Source of the DNA: Planctomycetota bacterium
Lineage (GTDB): Bacteria > Planctomycetota > Phycisphaerae > Sedimentisphaerales > Anaerobacaceae
DNA: 6,780 nucleotides
Assembly: GCA_023135255.1 (NCBI GenBank)
Contig: JAGLTN010000474.1
Span: 1 to 6,780, forward strand
Direction: 5' to 3'
This document shows positions 1-5,874 of this stretch, in pieces. The notes beneath the pieces are model-generated. The model searched no databases. It was not told the DNA's origin and saw only the letters and a program-made list of their open reading frames with translations. Each line of letters starts with the position of its first letter. Within the stretch, counting starts at the first letter, position 1. The translations under genes and the position numbers were made by a program.

Positions 1-474
1 AATATACGGCTTTTGAAATTTCGCCTGACCGCTGGCTGCCACCATAGCCAGGGTGCGGCCATGAAAGGAACCTGTCGCCGTAATAACCTCATAGGCTCCA
101 CCAAGATTATGCTCTCCATACCGACGCGCTAGCTTCACCGCCCCTTCATTAGCCTCAGCCCCGCTGTTGCAGAAGAAACACTTCCCGCCAAAAGCTCTTT
201 CGCTAAGCATCTGTGCCAACTTGCCCTGAGGCTCAGAATAAAAAGTATTATCTATGTGAATAAGCTCAGCCGCCTGCTTAGTAATTGCCTCAACCACCTT
301 AGGATGACAATGACCGATCCCGCTGACAGCCCACCCTGGAAACATATCAAGTATCTCGTTGCCTTCTGAATCATAAAGATAACAGCCCTTGCCCTTGACA
401 ATTACCTTTGGGAGCCTGCCGTAATTGCTGATAACATACTTATCAAATAATGCCATTGTTTCTTCAGTTGTCAT
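1..474 (-). CDS. argD: Acetylornithine aminotransferase, N-terminal 158 residues (truncated by window edge)
   Basis: PLP-dependent class-III aminotransferase that converts N-acetylglutamate semialdehyde to N-acetylornithine in cytosolic arginine synthesis, and in many bacteria also serves lysine synthesis. Seen directly: an open frame from ATG at 474 to base 1 without a stop. It begins MTTEETMALFDKYVISNYGR, then has the substrate-channel segment FPGWAVSGIGHCHP (residues 45-58), the PLP-phosphate loop NSGAEANEGAVKLARR (103-118) and the cofactor-stacking segment TGSFHGRTLA (134-143). The catalytic Schiff-base lysine lies beyond the left edge; about 40 percent of a usual 390-400 residue protein is present. 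It follows argB by 50 bp on the same strand, so the two are probably cotranscribed. A short AAGG about 12 nt before the ATG is the only Shine-Dalgarno-like sequence. Ornithine aminotransferase or another class-III relative is possible, but the argB neighbour favours ArgD. Confidence 0.93.
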   Translation of the reverse strand, partial: MTTEETMALFDKYVISNYGRLPKVIVKGKGCYLYDSEGNEILDMFPGWAVSGIGHCHPKVVEAITKQAAELIHIDNTFYSEPQGKLAQMLSERAFGGKCFFCNSGAEANEGAVKLARRYGEHNLGGAYEVITATGSFHGRTLAMVAASGQAKFQKPYI

Positions 475-507
475 TTTAAAATATACCTTAAATATTAAAG
501 TTTATAA

Positions 508-526
508 AATCAGAATAAAGCTGATT
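508..526 (-). other. Weak intercistronic hairpin between argB and argD
   Basis: A 6-bp inverted repeat, AATCAG and CTGATT with a 7-nt loop, overlaps the argB stop codon. On the minus strand it is followed by TTATAAAC. It is too AT-rich to be a convincing terminator. It could mildly modulate argD relative to argB or be chance. Confidence 0.2.
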
Positions 527-1400
527 ATCTTATTATCTCAGTTCCTATACCTGCTTCTGTATATATCTCAAGCAAAAGTGAATGCGGTATCCTGCCATCG
601 ATAATATGTGCTTTCTTAACTCCGCCGTCCAAAGCCGCAATGCACGCATCGACCTTAGGCAGCATCGCACCGCCAATGATCTCAGAATCGACCATCTCTT
701 TTATCTGCTGCTCATCAAGAGAAGATACCCTGCTGGACGGATCTTCCATATCTTTCAATATCCCATGCGTATCACTTACCATGACCAGCTTTTCCGCACC
801 CACCGCCGCCGCCACCATCCCAGCTGCGTTGTCAGCATTGACATTAAGCTTACCACCAGCTTTGTCCTTGGCAACCGGTGCAATAACAGGGATCGTTCCA
901 GCTGCGCAAAGAGTCTTCAAAAGCTTGCCGTTAACCTCTGTAACCTTACCAACAAAACCAAGATTCTGCTTCCTGCCGTTTTCACCGTCAAGCCTCAAAG
1001 CCTCAGCCAGCAATACACAACTGCTCAGAGAATGAAGCGACATCGGGTCATAGCCAAGCTCTTTAAGGGTTTCGCACAAAACATTATTAACCTTATGGAT
1101 AAGCGTATGCTCGACAATAGTCAAGGTCCGCTCATCCGTATAACGTCTGCCCTGTACCCACACAGGCTCTAAACCGGATTCATTCATCGCCTTGGTTATC
1201 GCTTTGCCGCCGCCGTGAACTATGATCGGATGAATACCCACTGTAGCCATAAAAGCCACATCAATCAGCAGCTTCTTCTGTAATCGCTCATCATCAAGAA
1301 TGCTGCCGCCAAGCTTAACAACAATTATCTTACCGCTGAACTTGCGGATATACTCCATCGCCTCAACGAGAGCATCAGCCTTTTCAATTGCCCTTTGCAC
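525..1400 (-). CDS. argB: Acetylglutamate kinase
   Basis: Phosphorylates N-acetyl-L-glutamate with ATP, the second and often arginine-controlled step of arginine synthesis, in the cytosol. At 291 residues it has normal length. Amino-acid-kinase landmarks are visible in order: nucleotide loop VVKLGGSIL (27-35, Lys29), glycine-rich loop VHGGGKAI (61-68), the GRRYTD segment (84-89), NVNADNAAG (186-194, with Asn186 and Asp190 matching the family's catalytic or substrate residues), SDTHGIL (209-215), and GGAMLPKVDA (243-252, Lys249). An N-terminal helix precedes the first strand (1-24) and the C-terminus carries HIIDGRIPHSLLLEIYTEAG; both are features of the hexameric, arginine-inhibited class, so feedback inhibition is likely but inferred. 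The start is GTG, chosen because AAGGA lies 9 nt upstream; the ATG at residue 15 would remove the N-terminal helix. It is first gene of the argB-argD unit. Confidence 0.97.
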   Translation of the reverse strand: MQRAIEKADALVEAMEYIRKFSGKIIVVKLGGSILDDERLQKKLLIDVAFMATVGIHPIIVHGGGKAITKAMNESGLEPVWVQGRRYTDERTLTIVEHTLIHKVNNVLCETLKELGYDPMSLHSLSSCVLLAEALRLDGENGRKQNLGFVGKVTEVNGKLLKTLCAAGTIPVIAPVAKDKAGGKLNVNADNAAGMVAAAVGAEKLVMVSDTHGILKDMEDPSSRVSSLDEQQIKEMVDSEIIGGAMLPKVDACIAALDGGVKKAHIIDGRIPHSLLLEIYTEAGIGTEIIR

Positions 1401-1409
1401 AATAATAAA

Positions 1410-1414
1410 TCCTT
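1410..1414 (-). promoter_or_regulatory. Shine-Dalgarno site supporting the argB GTG start
   Basis: AAGGA on the minus strand, 9 nt before the GTG at 1400. It decides for the GTG over the downstream in-frame ATG at codon 15. Confidence 0.65.
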
Positions 1415-1441
1415 ACAAAACAAAATTCGAAAGAACCAATT

Positions 1442-1470
1442 ATTATAAAATTACCAATTTTATCAGTCAA
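1442..1470 (-). promoter_or_regulatory. Sigma70-type promoter of argB-argD
   Basis: On the minus strand, -35 TTGACT (1470-1465) and -10 TATAAT (1447-1442) are separated by exactly 17 bp. This predicts a start near 1435 and a leader of about 35 nt before the argB GTG. Five of six and six of six consensus bases at ideal spacing, correctly placed, make this a good call for a region without experimental data. Confidence 0.7.
1446..1462. promoter_or_regulatory. Inverted repeat in the argB promoter spacer, candidate operator
   Basis: TAAAATT-ACC-AATTTTA is a perfect 7-bp inverted repeat with a 3-bp centre. It lies between the -35 and -10 boxes of the argB promoter and touches the -10. A repressor bound here would block RNA polymerase. 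ArgR-type ARG boxes are also AT-rich palindromes of about 18 bp, but this one lacks the usual TGAAT/ATTCA core, so identity with an ARG box is not supported. AT-rich palindromes arise easily by chance. Confidence 0.35.
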
Positions 1471-1565
1471 GCAAAAACACACACATTATGCATCTGTTTT
1501 TACATAGCACCCCGTTTTTGCGCAATTTTCCTGCTAAAATCAAGATAATCAGACAACGTTATTTT

Positions 1566-1595
1566 TGCAGGGCGGACAAATCCATTGCCCATGCA
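1566..1595 (-). terminator. GC-rich stem-loop just after the exported hydrolase-like gene
   Basis: Starting about 6 nt past the stop of the 1601-3979 gene, the transcript can pair GCA, GGGC and GGA with UCC, GCCC and UGC. That is about ten mostly GC pairs around a UUUG loop, with single-U and AAU bulges on one side. The 3' side is followed by AAAAAUAACG, not a U tract, so it is not a classical intrinsic terminator. It may be a 3'-end stabilising structure or a Rho-independent site with poor tail. Intensity of termination cannot be judged from sequence. Confidence 0.35.
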
Positions 1596-1600
1596 GGATT

Positions 1601-3979
1601 TTATTGTAGCCCAATCTCTAATGCCTTACCGCTGTCAACCCGCACCCCATTATTCATCAGCGTAAAATCGATCATCTGCCCCACACCAAAATACGAAGGC
1701 CTGACTCCCCACGGAATTATCCGCTTGTCGCTGTCAACTCTTCTGCTGCGCCGCAAATAACCCTCACTGAAATCACCCGCAATTATCTGATCCCGCAGCA
1801 GTGCATTAATAAACTCCCAACCCTGTTTTTCCAAACCGCCCTCAAGCAGACCATAAGCCTGAAAACTGCTGCTGCCATATTTACAATACCCAGCCCCAAC
1901 CAAAGGCTTATTCGCATCGTGCGCAGACAGATAAAATTTAACGATCTGCTCTTTCAAATCCGTCGGCAAATCCCGAATATGCAGCCCTGCCGAAACAGTC
2001 CATGGATTGCCTTTGCGGTAACTTTTAGTATCTGTAAAATAGTAAGCAGCCGGATTTCCACCGTCTTTAAAGAAAAACCACTTCCGATAGTTTTTGATAT
2101 TATCCTTATGTTTTTGCTGCCACATCTTAATATCGTCTTCATAGCCAAGTGTCTCTGCGATTTCCGCTGCAAAATCAATGTCACTTAGCAATTGTTCTAT
2201 AAAATGCGCTGTCTTTTCATTCGCAAAATCATGCTTGCCATAGATCCACCTCGGGTTCTTCTCACGCCAGAACAAATATCTCTTTATAGGCGGATAAACC
2301 TTCGCAAGCCTTTTCTTATCCGGCATATTATTATACAATATCCATGCAGTCTGAGCCTTCCTCGATGGCAAACATTCCCCGTTAAGCCACCCATCATCAT
2401 CAACCTGCATCATTATCCCCTCGAAAGCATCCCAGGCCGTCCCCGGCATAACATAGCTCAAAAACTGCTGAGAAAAAAAACTCTCCCACGCCGCCGATGC
2501 CCTCGCCTTGCTCGCTCCATGGTTCCACAACGAAGGTTTGCCGCAAGGCGTCTGCGGATAATCATAATCATTCTCACTCATTGCAGGTATGACATTCATA
2601 ATAGTAAACGCCCACGCCCCGTAATAAAACAGCCGATGCCCCTCGGCCGTCACTCCCTTGCTGGCAACATTCTTAATTCCAAACTCCTTAGGTGCAGGCA
2701 CTTTTTTCAATAATTCATCCCACTTTTGTTTTCTGCTTTGCAAACTCGCGACAGGCCCCGGTTTTTTAAATATCCCCTTAGCTCTTTCGATTGCCTTTGC
2801 TTTGCCCTCTGCCTTAGTAGAAAATCCCGTCGCCGCAACGATTCTTTTGTCACTATCTTTTGCCAACTCAACCCGCAAGGACCAGAACCATTTATCAACA
2901 GCAACCTTACCATCCAAAGCTCTGACCTTATCCCCCACGATCTCCCCCAGCCCGACAGCATAGAAAAAATCCTCATACTCCATAACAAAAACATTATCTG
3001 CCTTTTCAAACTTGCCTGTTATTGCACCAGCTACCTCCAGCTGACAAGCTTTCCCTGCCTTTGTCTCGATCAATCTGTAAACAGTATTCTCATCAGCAAA
3101 GAAATCACATCCACTAAGCTGCCTCGAAAGCTTCGGATAATCAACCTCAAAACCGATCTTGTAAGGATACCACTTTGTTTTATATTTACTAATCTCACTT
3201 GTCACCTTCTCAGAATACAACTCCAAATCCATCGACTCAACCCAAACACTTTTGTCCCTATGTTGAATATAAAACCCGATACTGAAATTCTCACTCCTGC
3301 TGCACCCCTCAAAATCCTCCAGGTCATATACAAATGTCCCTGTTCGATTATTGCTTTTCTGCAGCAAAACATCTTTGCCCGCTGCGTTTTTAAATTTCAA
3401 CGACCATGTCCCATCAGATTTTGCAACCTTAATTCTCAACTTGCCGCTCATGCACCTGAACCCGGGCTTAACCCTGATTGTCATCCCGCCCCAGGTTAAC
3501 TCCGGATGGTCAACAGTTATTTTCCCAAGCTCTCCGTCAACTTCTTTTTTCAGGTATGCACCCCTCCAGCTGCTTTTCTCTTTGCCAAACTCCTCAGCAA
3601 AATTAACCGAATAATTCCACCTTTGCCTCTCAGCCTGTCCCTCACTATCAACAAGCCTGCAACCAATAACATCCGTCAGCCTTCTCGGCTCATCACCAAC
3701 ATAATACCCAACATCCAAACCAAGCGTCGACTCTAATTTATCTGTTTCAAACCCGCTACCTGCCGGGTTAAGCACTAACCTGCTCAAAGGCACACTAAGC
3801 CATCGCCATTGGTCAGCCCGCCCGTTGCAAACAGTCTCACTATCGAACCGATCAACCCCAGCCATCTCAACCGAACCAACAGTTTCCCCCATGCTCAATC
3901 CGCAAAAAAGCAAAAACACAAAAACAACCAAACCCCCGAACCGCAAAAAAGTCTTACTCAGCCTGTTACTGTCAAACAT
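1601..3979 (-). CDS. Exported protein with putative six-hairpin glycoside hydrolase domain (GH63/MGH1-like)
   Basis: Secreted or periplasmic protein of 792 residues, probably a carbohydrate-active enzyme; substrate unknown. Residues 1-31 form a Sec signal peptide (basic start, hydrophobic LVVFVFLLF, likely cleavage after LSMG). The only cysteine near it follows Phe, so no lipobox. Residues 35-395 are beta-rich, including a stretch (about 140-255) like a galactose-binding jelly roll. The linker RKQKWDELLKKVP (416-428) is typical of the junction before (alpha/alpha)6 barrels. The barrel half shows AAWESFF (496-502), QVDDDGWLNGE (525-535), KHDFANEKTAHFIEQ (582-596), a helix IDFAAEIAETLGYEDD, FFFKDGGNPAAYYF, DFSEGY (736-741) and PWGVRPSYFG (756-765). 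By position, Asp584 and Glu739 are my guesses for acid and base. I start at ATG 3979, because AGGAG lies 5 nt upstream; a TTG at 3994 would precede that site. Function is inferred from motif layout, not a database match. Confidence 0.72.
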   Translation of the reverse strand: MFDSNRLSKTFLRFGGLVVFVFLLFCGLSMGETVGSVEMAGVDRFDSETVCNGRADQWRWLSVPLSRLVLNPAGSGFETDKLESTLGLDVGYYVGDEPRRLTDVIGCRLVDSEGQAERQRWNYSVNFAEEFGKEKSSWRGAYLKKEVDGELGKITVDHPELTWGGMTIRVKPGFRCMSGKLRIKVAKSDGTWSLKFKNAAGKDVLLQKSNNRTGTFVYDLEDFEGCSRSENFSIGFYIQHRDKSVWVESMDLELYSEKVTSEISKYKTKWYPYKIGFEVDYPKLSRQLSGCDFFADENTVYRLIETKAGKACQLEVAGAITGKFEKADNVFVMEYEDFFYAVGLGEIVGDKVRALDGKVAVDKWFWSLRVELAKDSDKRIVAATGFSTKAEGKAKAIERAKGIFKKPGPVASLQSRKQKWDELLKKVPAPKEFGIKNVASKGVTAEGHRLFYYGAWAFTIMNVIPAMSENDYDYPQTPCGKPSLWNHGASKARASAAWESFFSQQFLSYVMPGTAWDAFEGIMMQVDDDGWLNGECLPSRKAQTAWILYNNMPDKKRLAKVYPPIKRYLFWREKNPRWIYGKHDFANEKTAHFIEQLLSDIDFAAEIAETLGYEDDIKMWQQKHKDNIKNYRKWFFFKDGGNPAAYYFTDTKSYRKGNPWTVSAGLHIRDLPTDLKEQIVKFYLSAHDANKPLVGAGYCKYGSSSFQAYGLLEGGLEKQGWEFINALLRDQIIAGDFSEGYLRRSRRVDSDKRIIPWGVRPSYFGVGQMIDFTLMNNGVRVDSGKALEIGLQ

Positions 3980-3984
3980 ATCAT

Positions 3985-3989
3985 CTCCT
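3985..3989 (-). promoter_or_regulatory. Shine-Dalgarno site fixing the start of the exported hydrolase-like gene
   Basis: AGGAG on the minus strand, 5 nt before ATG 3979. It falls inside the extended frame that begins with TTG at 3994, so the shorter start is favoured and puts the signal peptide right at the N-terminus. Confidence 0.7.
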
Positions 3990-4066
3990 GACAATTATTC
4001 AAAAAACGCAACAATAACATAAAACTACGCCCAATCCAACCCTTTGTTCAAAGACTTGTTTTTTTA

Positions 4067-4095
4067 ATAATATATTACTTTGAAGCGGTTTACAA
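4067..4095 (-). promoter_or_regulatory. Candidate promoter for the exported hydrolase-like gene
   Basis: On the minus strand, TTGTAA (4095-4090) and TATTAT (4072-4067) are spaced by 17 bp, matching consensus at four and five of six bases. Predicted start near 4060, giving a leader of about 80 nt. The -35 box overlaps the -35 box of the opposite promoter. The background is AT-rich, so chance matches are a real possibility. Confidence 0.4.
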
Positions 4096-4117
4096 CCATA
4101 GCCAAATGTGCTATAAT
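4089..4117 (+). promoter_or_regulatory. Sigma70-type promoter of the PEP-CTERM gene
   Basis: TTTACA (4089-4094) and a perfect TATAAT (4112-4117) are separated by 17 bp. The predicted start is near 4124, giving a leader of about 36 nt that ends with an AGGAGG ribosome site at 4146-4151. Eleven of twelve consensus bases at ideal spacing. Confidence 0.72.
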
Positions 4118-4145
4118 GCATTAATAGCATTCTAAATATATTGAT

Positions 4146-4151
4146 AGGAGG
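4146..4151 (+). promoter_or_regulatory. Strong Shine-Dalgarno site of the PEP-CTERM gene
   Basis: AGGAGG is 8 nt before ATG 4160. This supports that start over the ATG at codon 9 (4184), which would give a shorter signal-peptide n-region. Confidence 0.75.
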
Positions 4152-4159
4152 AATATGTT

Positions 4160-4774
4160 ATGTTTTTGGCTGCCGATGGTAAAATGAAAGCAATAAATTA
4201 CATAATAGCTGCTATTTTTTTTGGAATAGTAGTTCCAGCTTTGGGTGAAACTACTACGATTTCTTTGCCTGATGTTCTGGGTATATATGAACTTGACTCA
4301 GTTCGCTCAAGAACGGTTTCATTTGATTTCGCAAGGTCTTTTACTGAGATACAAGCTGTTCATATTGAATTAGTCGGAACCGTTCAGGCAGGTAGTGCCT
4401 ATGAATATTTTAATCCGGAAATATATCATGACATATATGGATCTTTGAGAAGCGAAATGAATCCACCAGGTGCAACCGGTTTTGGGTGGACAAGTACATA
4501 CCCCGTAGTTAGTCCGTTTGATATTGAAAAAACTTTTACATGGGTATATTATTCCGGATACTCATCAGGACAAAGTTGGAGTTTTTTACTTGATGGTCAA
4601 GCAGAGATGACGATTGACCTAAATATGCAAACCCCCATTAGCTGGGTTCCAGTGACTGGTCCGACTTATAATATTACACAGGCATATCTGATTGTAGAAT
4701 CTGTTCCGGAGCCATCTACAATTTTATTGCTTGGATTGGGAGGACTCGTACTACGAAGAAAACAATGGTCATGA
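4160..4774 (+). CDS. Exported PEP-CTERM sorting-domain protein of unknown function
   Basis: 204-residue protein made for export and surface sorting. The N-terminus has a short leader MFLAADGKMKAIN, a hydrophobic core IIAAIFFGIVVPALG (15-29) and a likely cleavage after ALG. The C-terminus is a clear PEP-CTERM signal: VPEPS (182-186), hydrophobic TILLLGLGGLVL (187-198), then basic RRK (199-201). In organisms with such tails, an exosortase removes the tail in the inner membrane; the exosortase is not in this window. The mature part (30-180) is rich in Ser, Thr, Tyr and Gly, has no cysteine and looks like a beta-sandwich, but I recognise no domain. Codons favour A/T in third position more than in prmC or apt, suggesting a different history or lower expression constraints. 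It has its own promoter and diverges from the exported hydrolase-like gene. Confidence 0.9.
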   Translation: MFLAADGKMKAINYIIAAIFFGIVVPALGETTTISLPDVLGIYELDSVRSRTVSFDFARSFTEIQAVHIELVGTVQAGSAYEYFNPEIYHDIYGSLRSEMNPPGATGFGWTSTYPVVSPFDIEKTFTWVYYSGYSSGQSWSFLLDGQAEMTIDLNMQTPISWVPVTGPTYNITQAYLIVESVPEPSTILLLGLGGLVLRRKQWS

Positions 4775-4801
4775 AATATCAAAAATAAATTCATGCTATC
4801 C

Positions 4802-4845
4802 CCCATTTATCTATTTTGTAAGTATCATTGACAATGTTACATGGG
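4802..4845 (+). terminator. Imperfect stem-loop downstream of the PEP-CTERM gene
   Basis: The right arm CAATG-TTAC-ATGGG can pair with CATTG, GTAA and CCCAT on the left. The left arm is interrupted by an 11-nt and a 4-nt bulge. The structure is followed by TTATTAG, not a good T tract. It is weak, but it is the only terminator-like element in the 218 bp between this gene and prmC; nothing else is apparent there except the candidate prmC promoter. Confidence 0.22.
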
Positions 4846-4930
4846 TTATTAGATATGTCTCATTAAGGCTTCACTTGATTTGAGTACCCAATCCGACCAT
4901 TACCGTAATAAAATATTTTCAGCAATAACC

Positions 4931-4959
4931 TTGCAAAAATTACAAAAAAAGCATATACG
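4931..4959 (+). promoter_or_regulatory. Weak candidate promoter for prmC
   Basis: TTGCAA (4931-4936) and TATACG (4954-4959), four of six consensus bases each, are separated by 17 bp. Predicted start is near 4966, about 27 nt before the prmC ATG. Plausible by position only. Confidence 0.3.
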
Positions 4960-4961
4960 TA

Positions 4962-4985
4962 TCTCAAACTATAAAATATTTGAGA
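4962..4985 (+). other. Inverted repeat just before the prmC start
   Basis: TCTCAAA and TTTGAGA form a perfect 7-bp inverted repeat around a 10-nt AT-rich loop. The right arm contains most of the only Shine-Dalgarno-like bases (GAGAG, 4982-4986) before ATG 4993. It could hide the ribosome site in RNA or be a protein-binding palindrome in DNA. With two GC pairs it is weak. Confidence 0.3.
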
Positions 4986-4992
4986 GCTGCAC

Positions 4993-5871
4993 ATGGAAGT
5001 CTGGACCGTACAAAAATTGTTAAACTGGATCACTGATTACTTCACCAAAGCATCCATTGCCGATGCCAGGCTAAGCGCTGAAATGCTAATGAGCGAAGTC
5101 CTCGGCAAACAAAGAATCCAGCTATACACCGACTTTGAAGAAGTTGTTCCCAAATCCCAGCTCGACAAACTCCACAGCCTCGTAAAACGCGCCGCCGCCT
5201 GCGAACCCGTCGCACACCTCATAGGCAGAACCGAATTCTACTCACTCGAAATACAAGTCAACGAACATACCCTTATCCCTCGCCCGGAAACAGAACAGCT
5301 CGTTGAAAAAGCGATAGATTTCCTGCGAACCCGCAAAAACAAACAAAGGGTCCTCGACCTCTGCACCGGCTCAGGCTGTATCGCAATCGCAATCGCAAAA
5401 AACTTCCCCGCCGCCGACATCATCGCAACCGATATATGCGAGTCAGCTCTGCAAGTGGCAGCTAAGAATATCGAAAAACATCAACTCAAGGACCAGATAA
5501 CTTTCCTCCAGGGCAATCTCTTCGACCCCGTCGTTCCCCAGCTCGACACATCAGCCTTCGACCTGATAGTCTCGAACCCACCCTATGTCAGCACTGCTGA
5601 ATTTGAAAAACTCGACAAAAACGTAAAAGACCACGAACCAAAACTTGCCCTCTTGGCAGGCGAGCAAGGCCTCGACGTCTACCGCAAAATCGCAGCACAA
5701 GTCGATCAGTTCCTAAAACCCGATGCCGCACTAATAATGGAAATTGGATACGAACAGGGACCCACTGTCAAAAATATGCTCGAAAACCTCCGTTGTTTCA
5801 ATGAGATAAAAATAGAAAAAGACTTCCAGAAACTCGACCGCATCGTAATCGCAAAAAAATCCAGCCAGTAA
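4993..5871 (+). CDS. prmC: Peptide chain release factor N5-glutamine methyltransferase
   Basis: Cytosolic SAM-dependent enzyme that methylates the glutamine of the GGQ tripeptide in release factors RF1 and RF2, improving translation termination. It has 292 residues, normal for the family. An N-terminal helical domain (1-75) precedes the family segment PVAHLIGRTEFYSLEI (72-87) and LIPRPETEQLVE (94-105). SAM-binding motif I is LDLCTGSGCIAIAIA (121-135), with the acidic ATDICESAL (145-153) following. The catalytic NPPY (195-198) binds the target glutamine side chain, and DHEPKLAL (213-220) and MEIGYEQG (249-256) complete the pattern. The start ATG is the first in frame and gives a full N-terminal domain; the ribosome site (GAGAG, 6 nt upstream) is weak. 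The usual partner gene prfA is not adjacent here: upstream is a PEP-CTERM gene. It converges with apt, 3 bp apart. Confidence 0.97.
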   Translation: MEVWTVQKLLNWITDYFTKASIADARLSAEMLMSEVLGKQRIQLYTDFEEVVPKSQLDKLHSLVKRAAACEPVAHLIGRTEFYSLEIQVNEHTLIPRPETEQLVEKAIDFLRTRKNKQRVLDLCTGSGCIAIAIAKNFPAADIIATDICESALQVAAKNIEKHQLKDQITFLQGNLFDPVVPQLDTSAFDLIVSNPPYVSTAEFEKLDKNVKDHEPKLALLAGEQGLDVYRKIAAQVDQFLKPDAALIMEIGYEQGPTVKNMLENLRCFNEIKIEKDFQKLDRIVIAKKSSQ

Positions 5872-5874
5872 TTT

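Noticed and set aside
582..1172. 196-codon plus-strand open frame opposite argB
   Set aside because: Lies entirely antisense to argB, whose motifs are unmistakable; its product is low-complexity in basic residues with no ribosome site.
1518..1525. Palindrome TTGCGCAA upstream of argB
   Set aside because: An isolated 8-bp palindrome about 50 bp upstream of the -35 box, with no second copy found near it; too short to call a site.
2726..3499. 257-codon plus-strand open frame opposite the exported hydrolase-like gene
   Set aside because: It overlaps a well-supported gene with signal peptide and ribosome site, its translation has no domain logic, and it overlaps further plus-strand frames in the same area.
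3890..3925. Lipoprotein signal at the cysteine in LLFCG of the exported hydrolase-like protein
   Set aside because: The residue before the cysteine is Phe, which lipoprotein signal peptidase does not accept, and the cysteine lies within the hydrophobic core.
3977..3994. TTG start at 3994 for the exported hydrolase-like gene
   Set aside because: The AGGAG site lies between this TTG and ATG 3979, so the TTG is upstream of its own apparent ribosome site, and it would add residues before the signal peptide.
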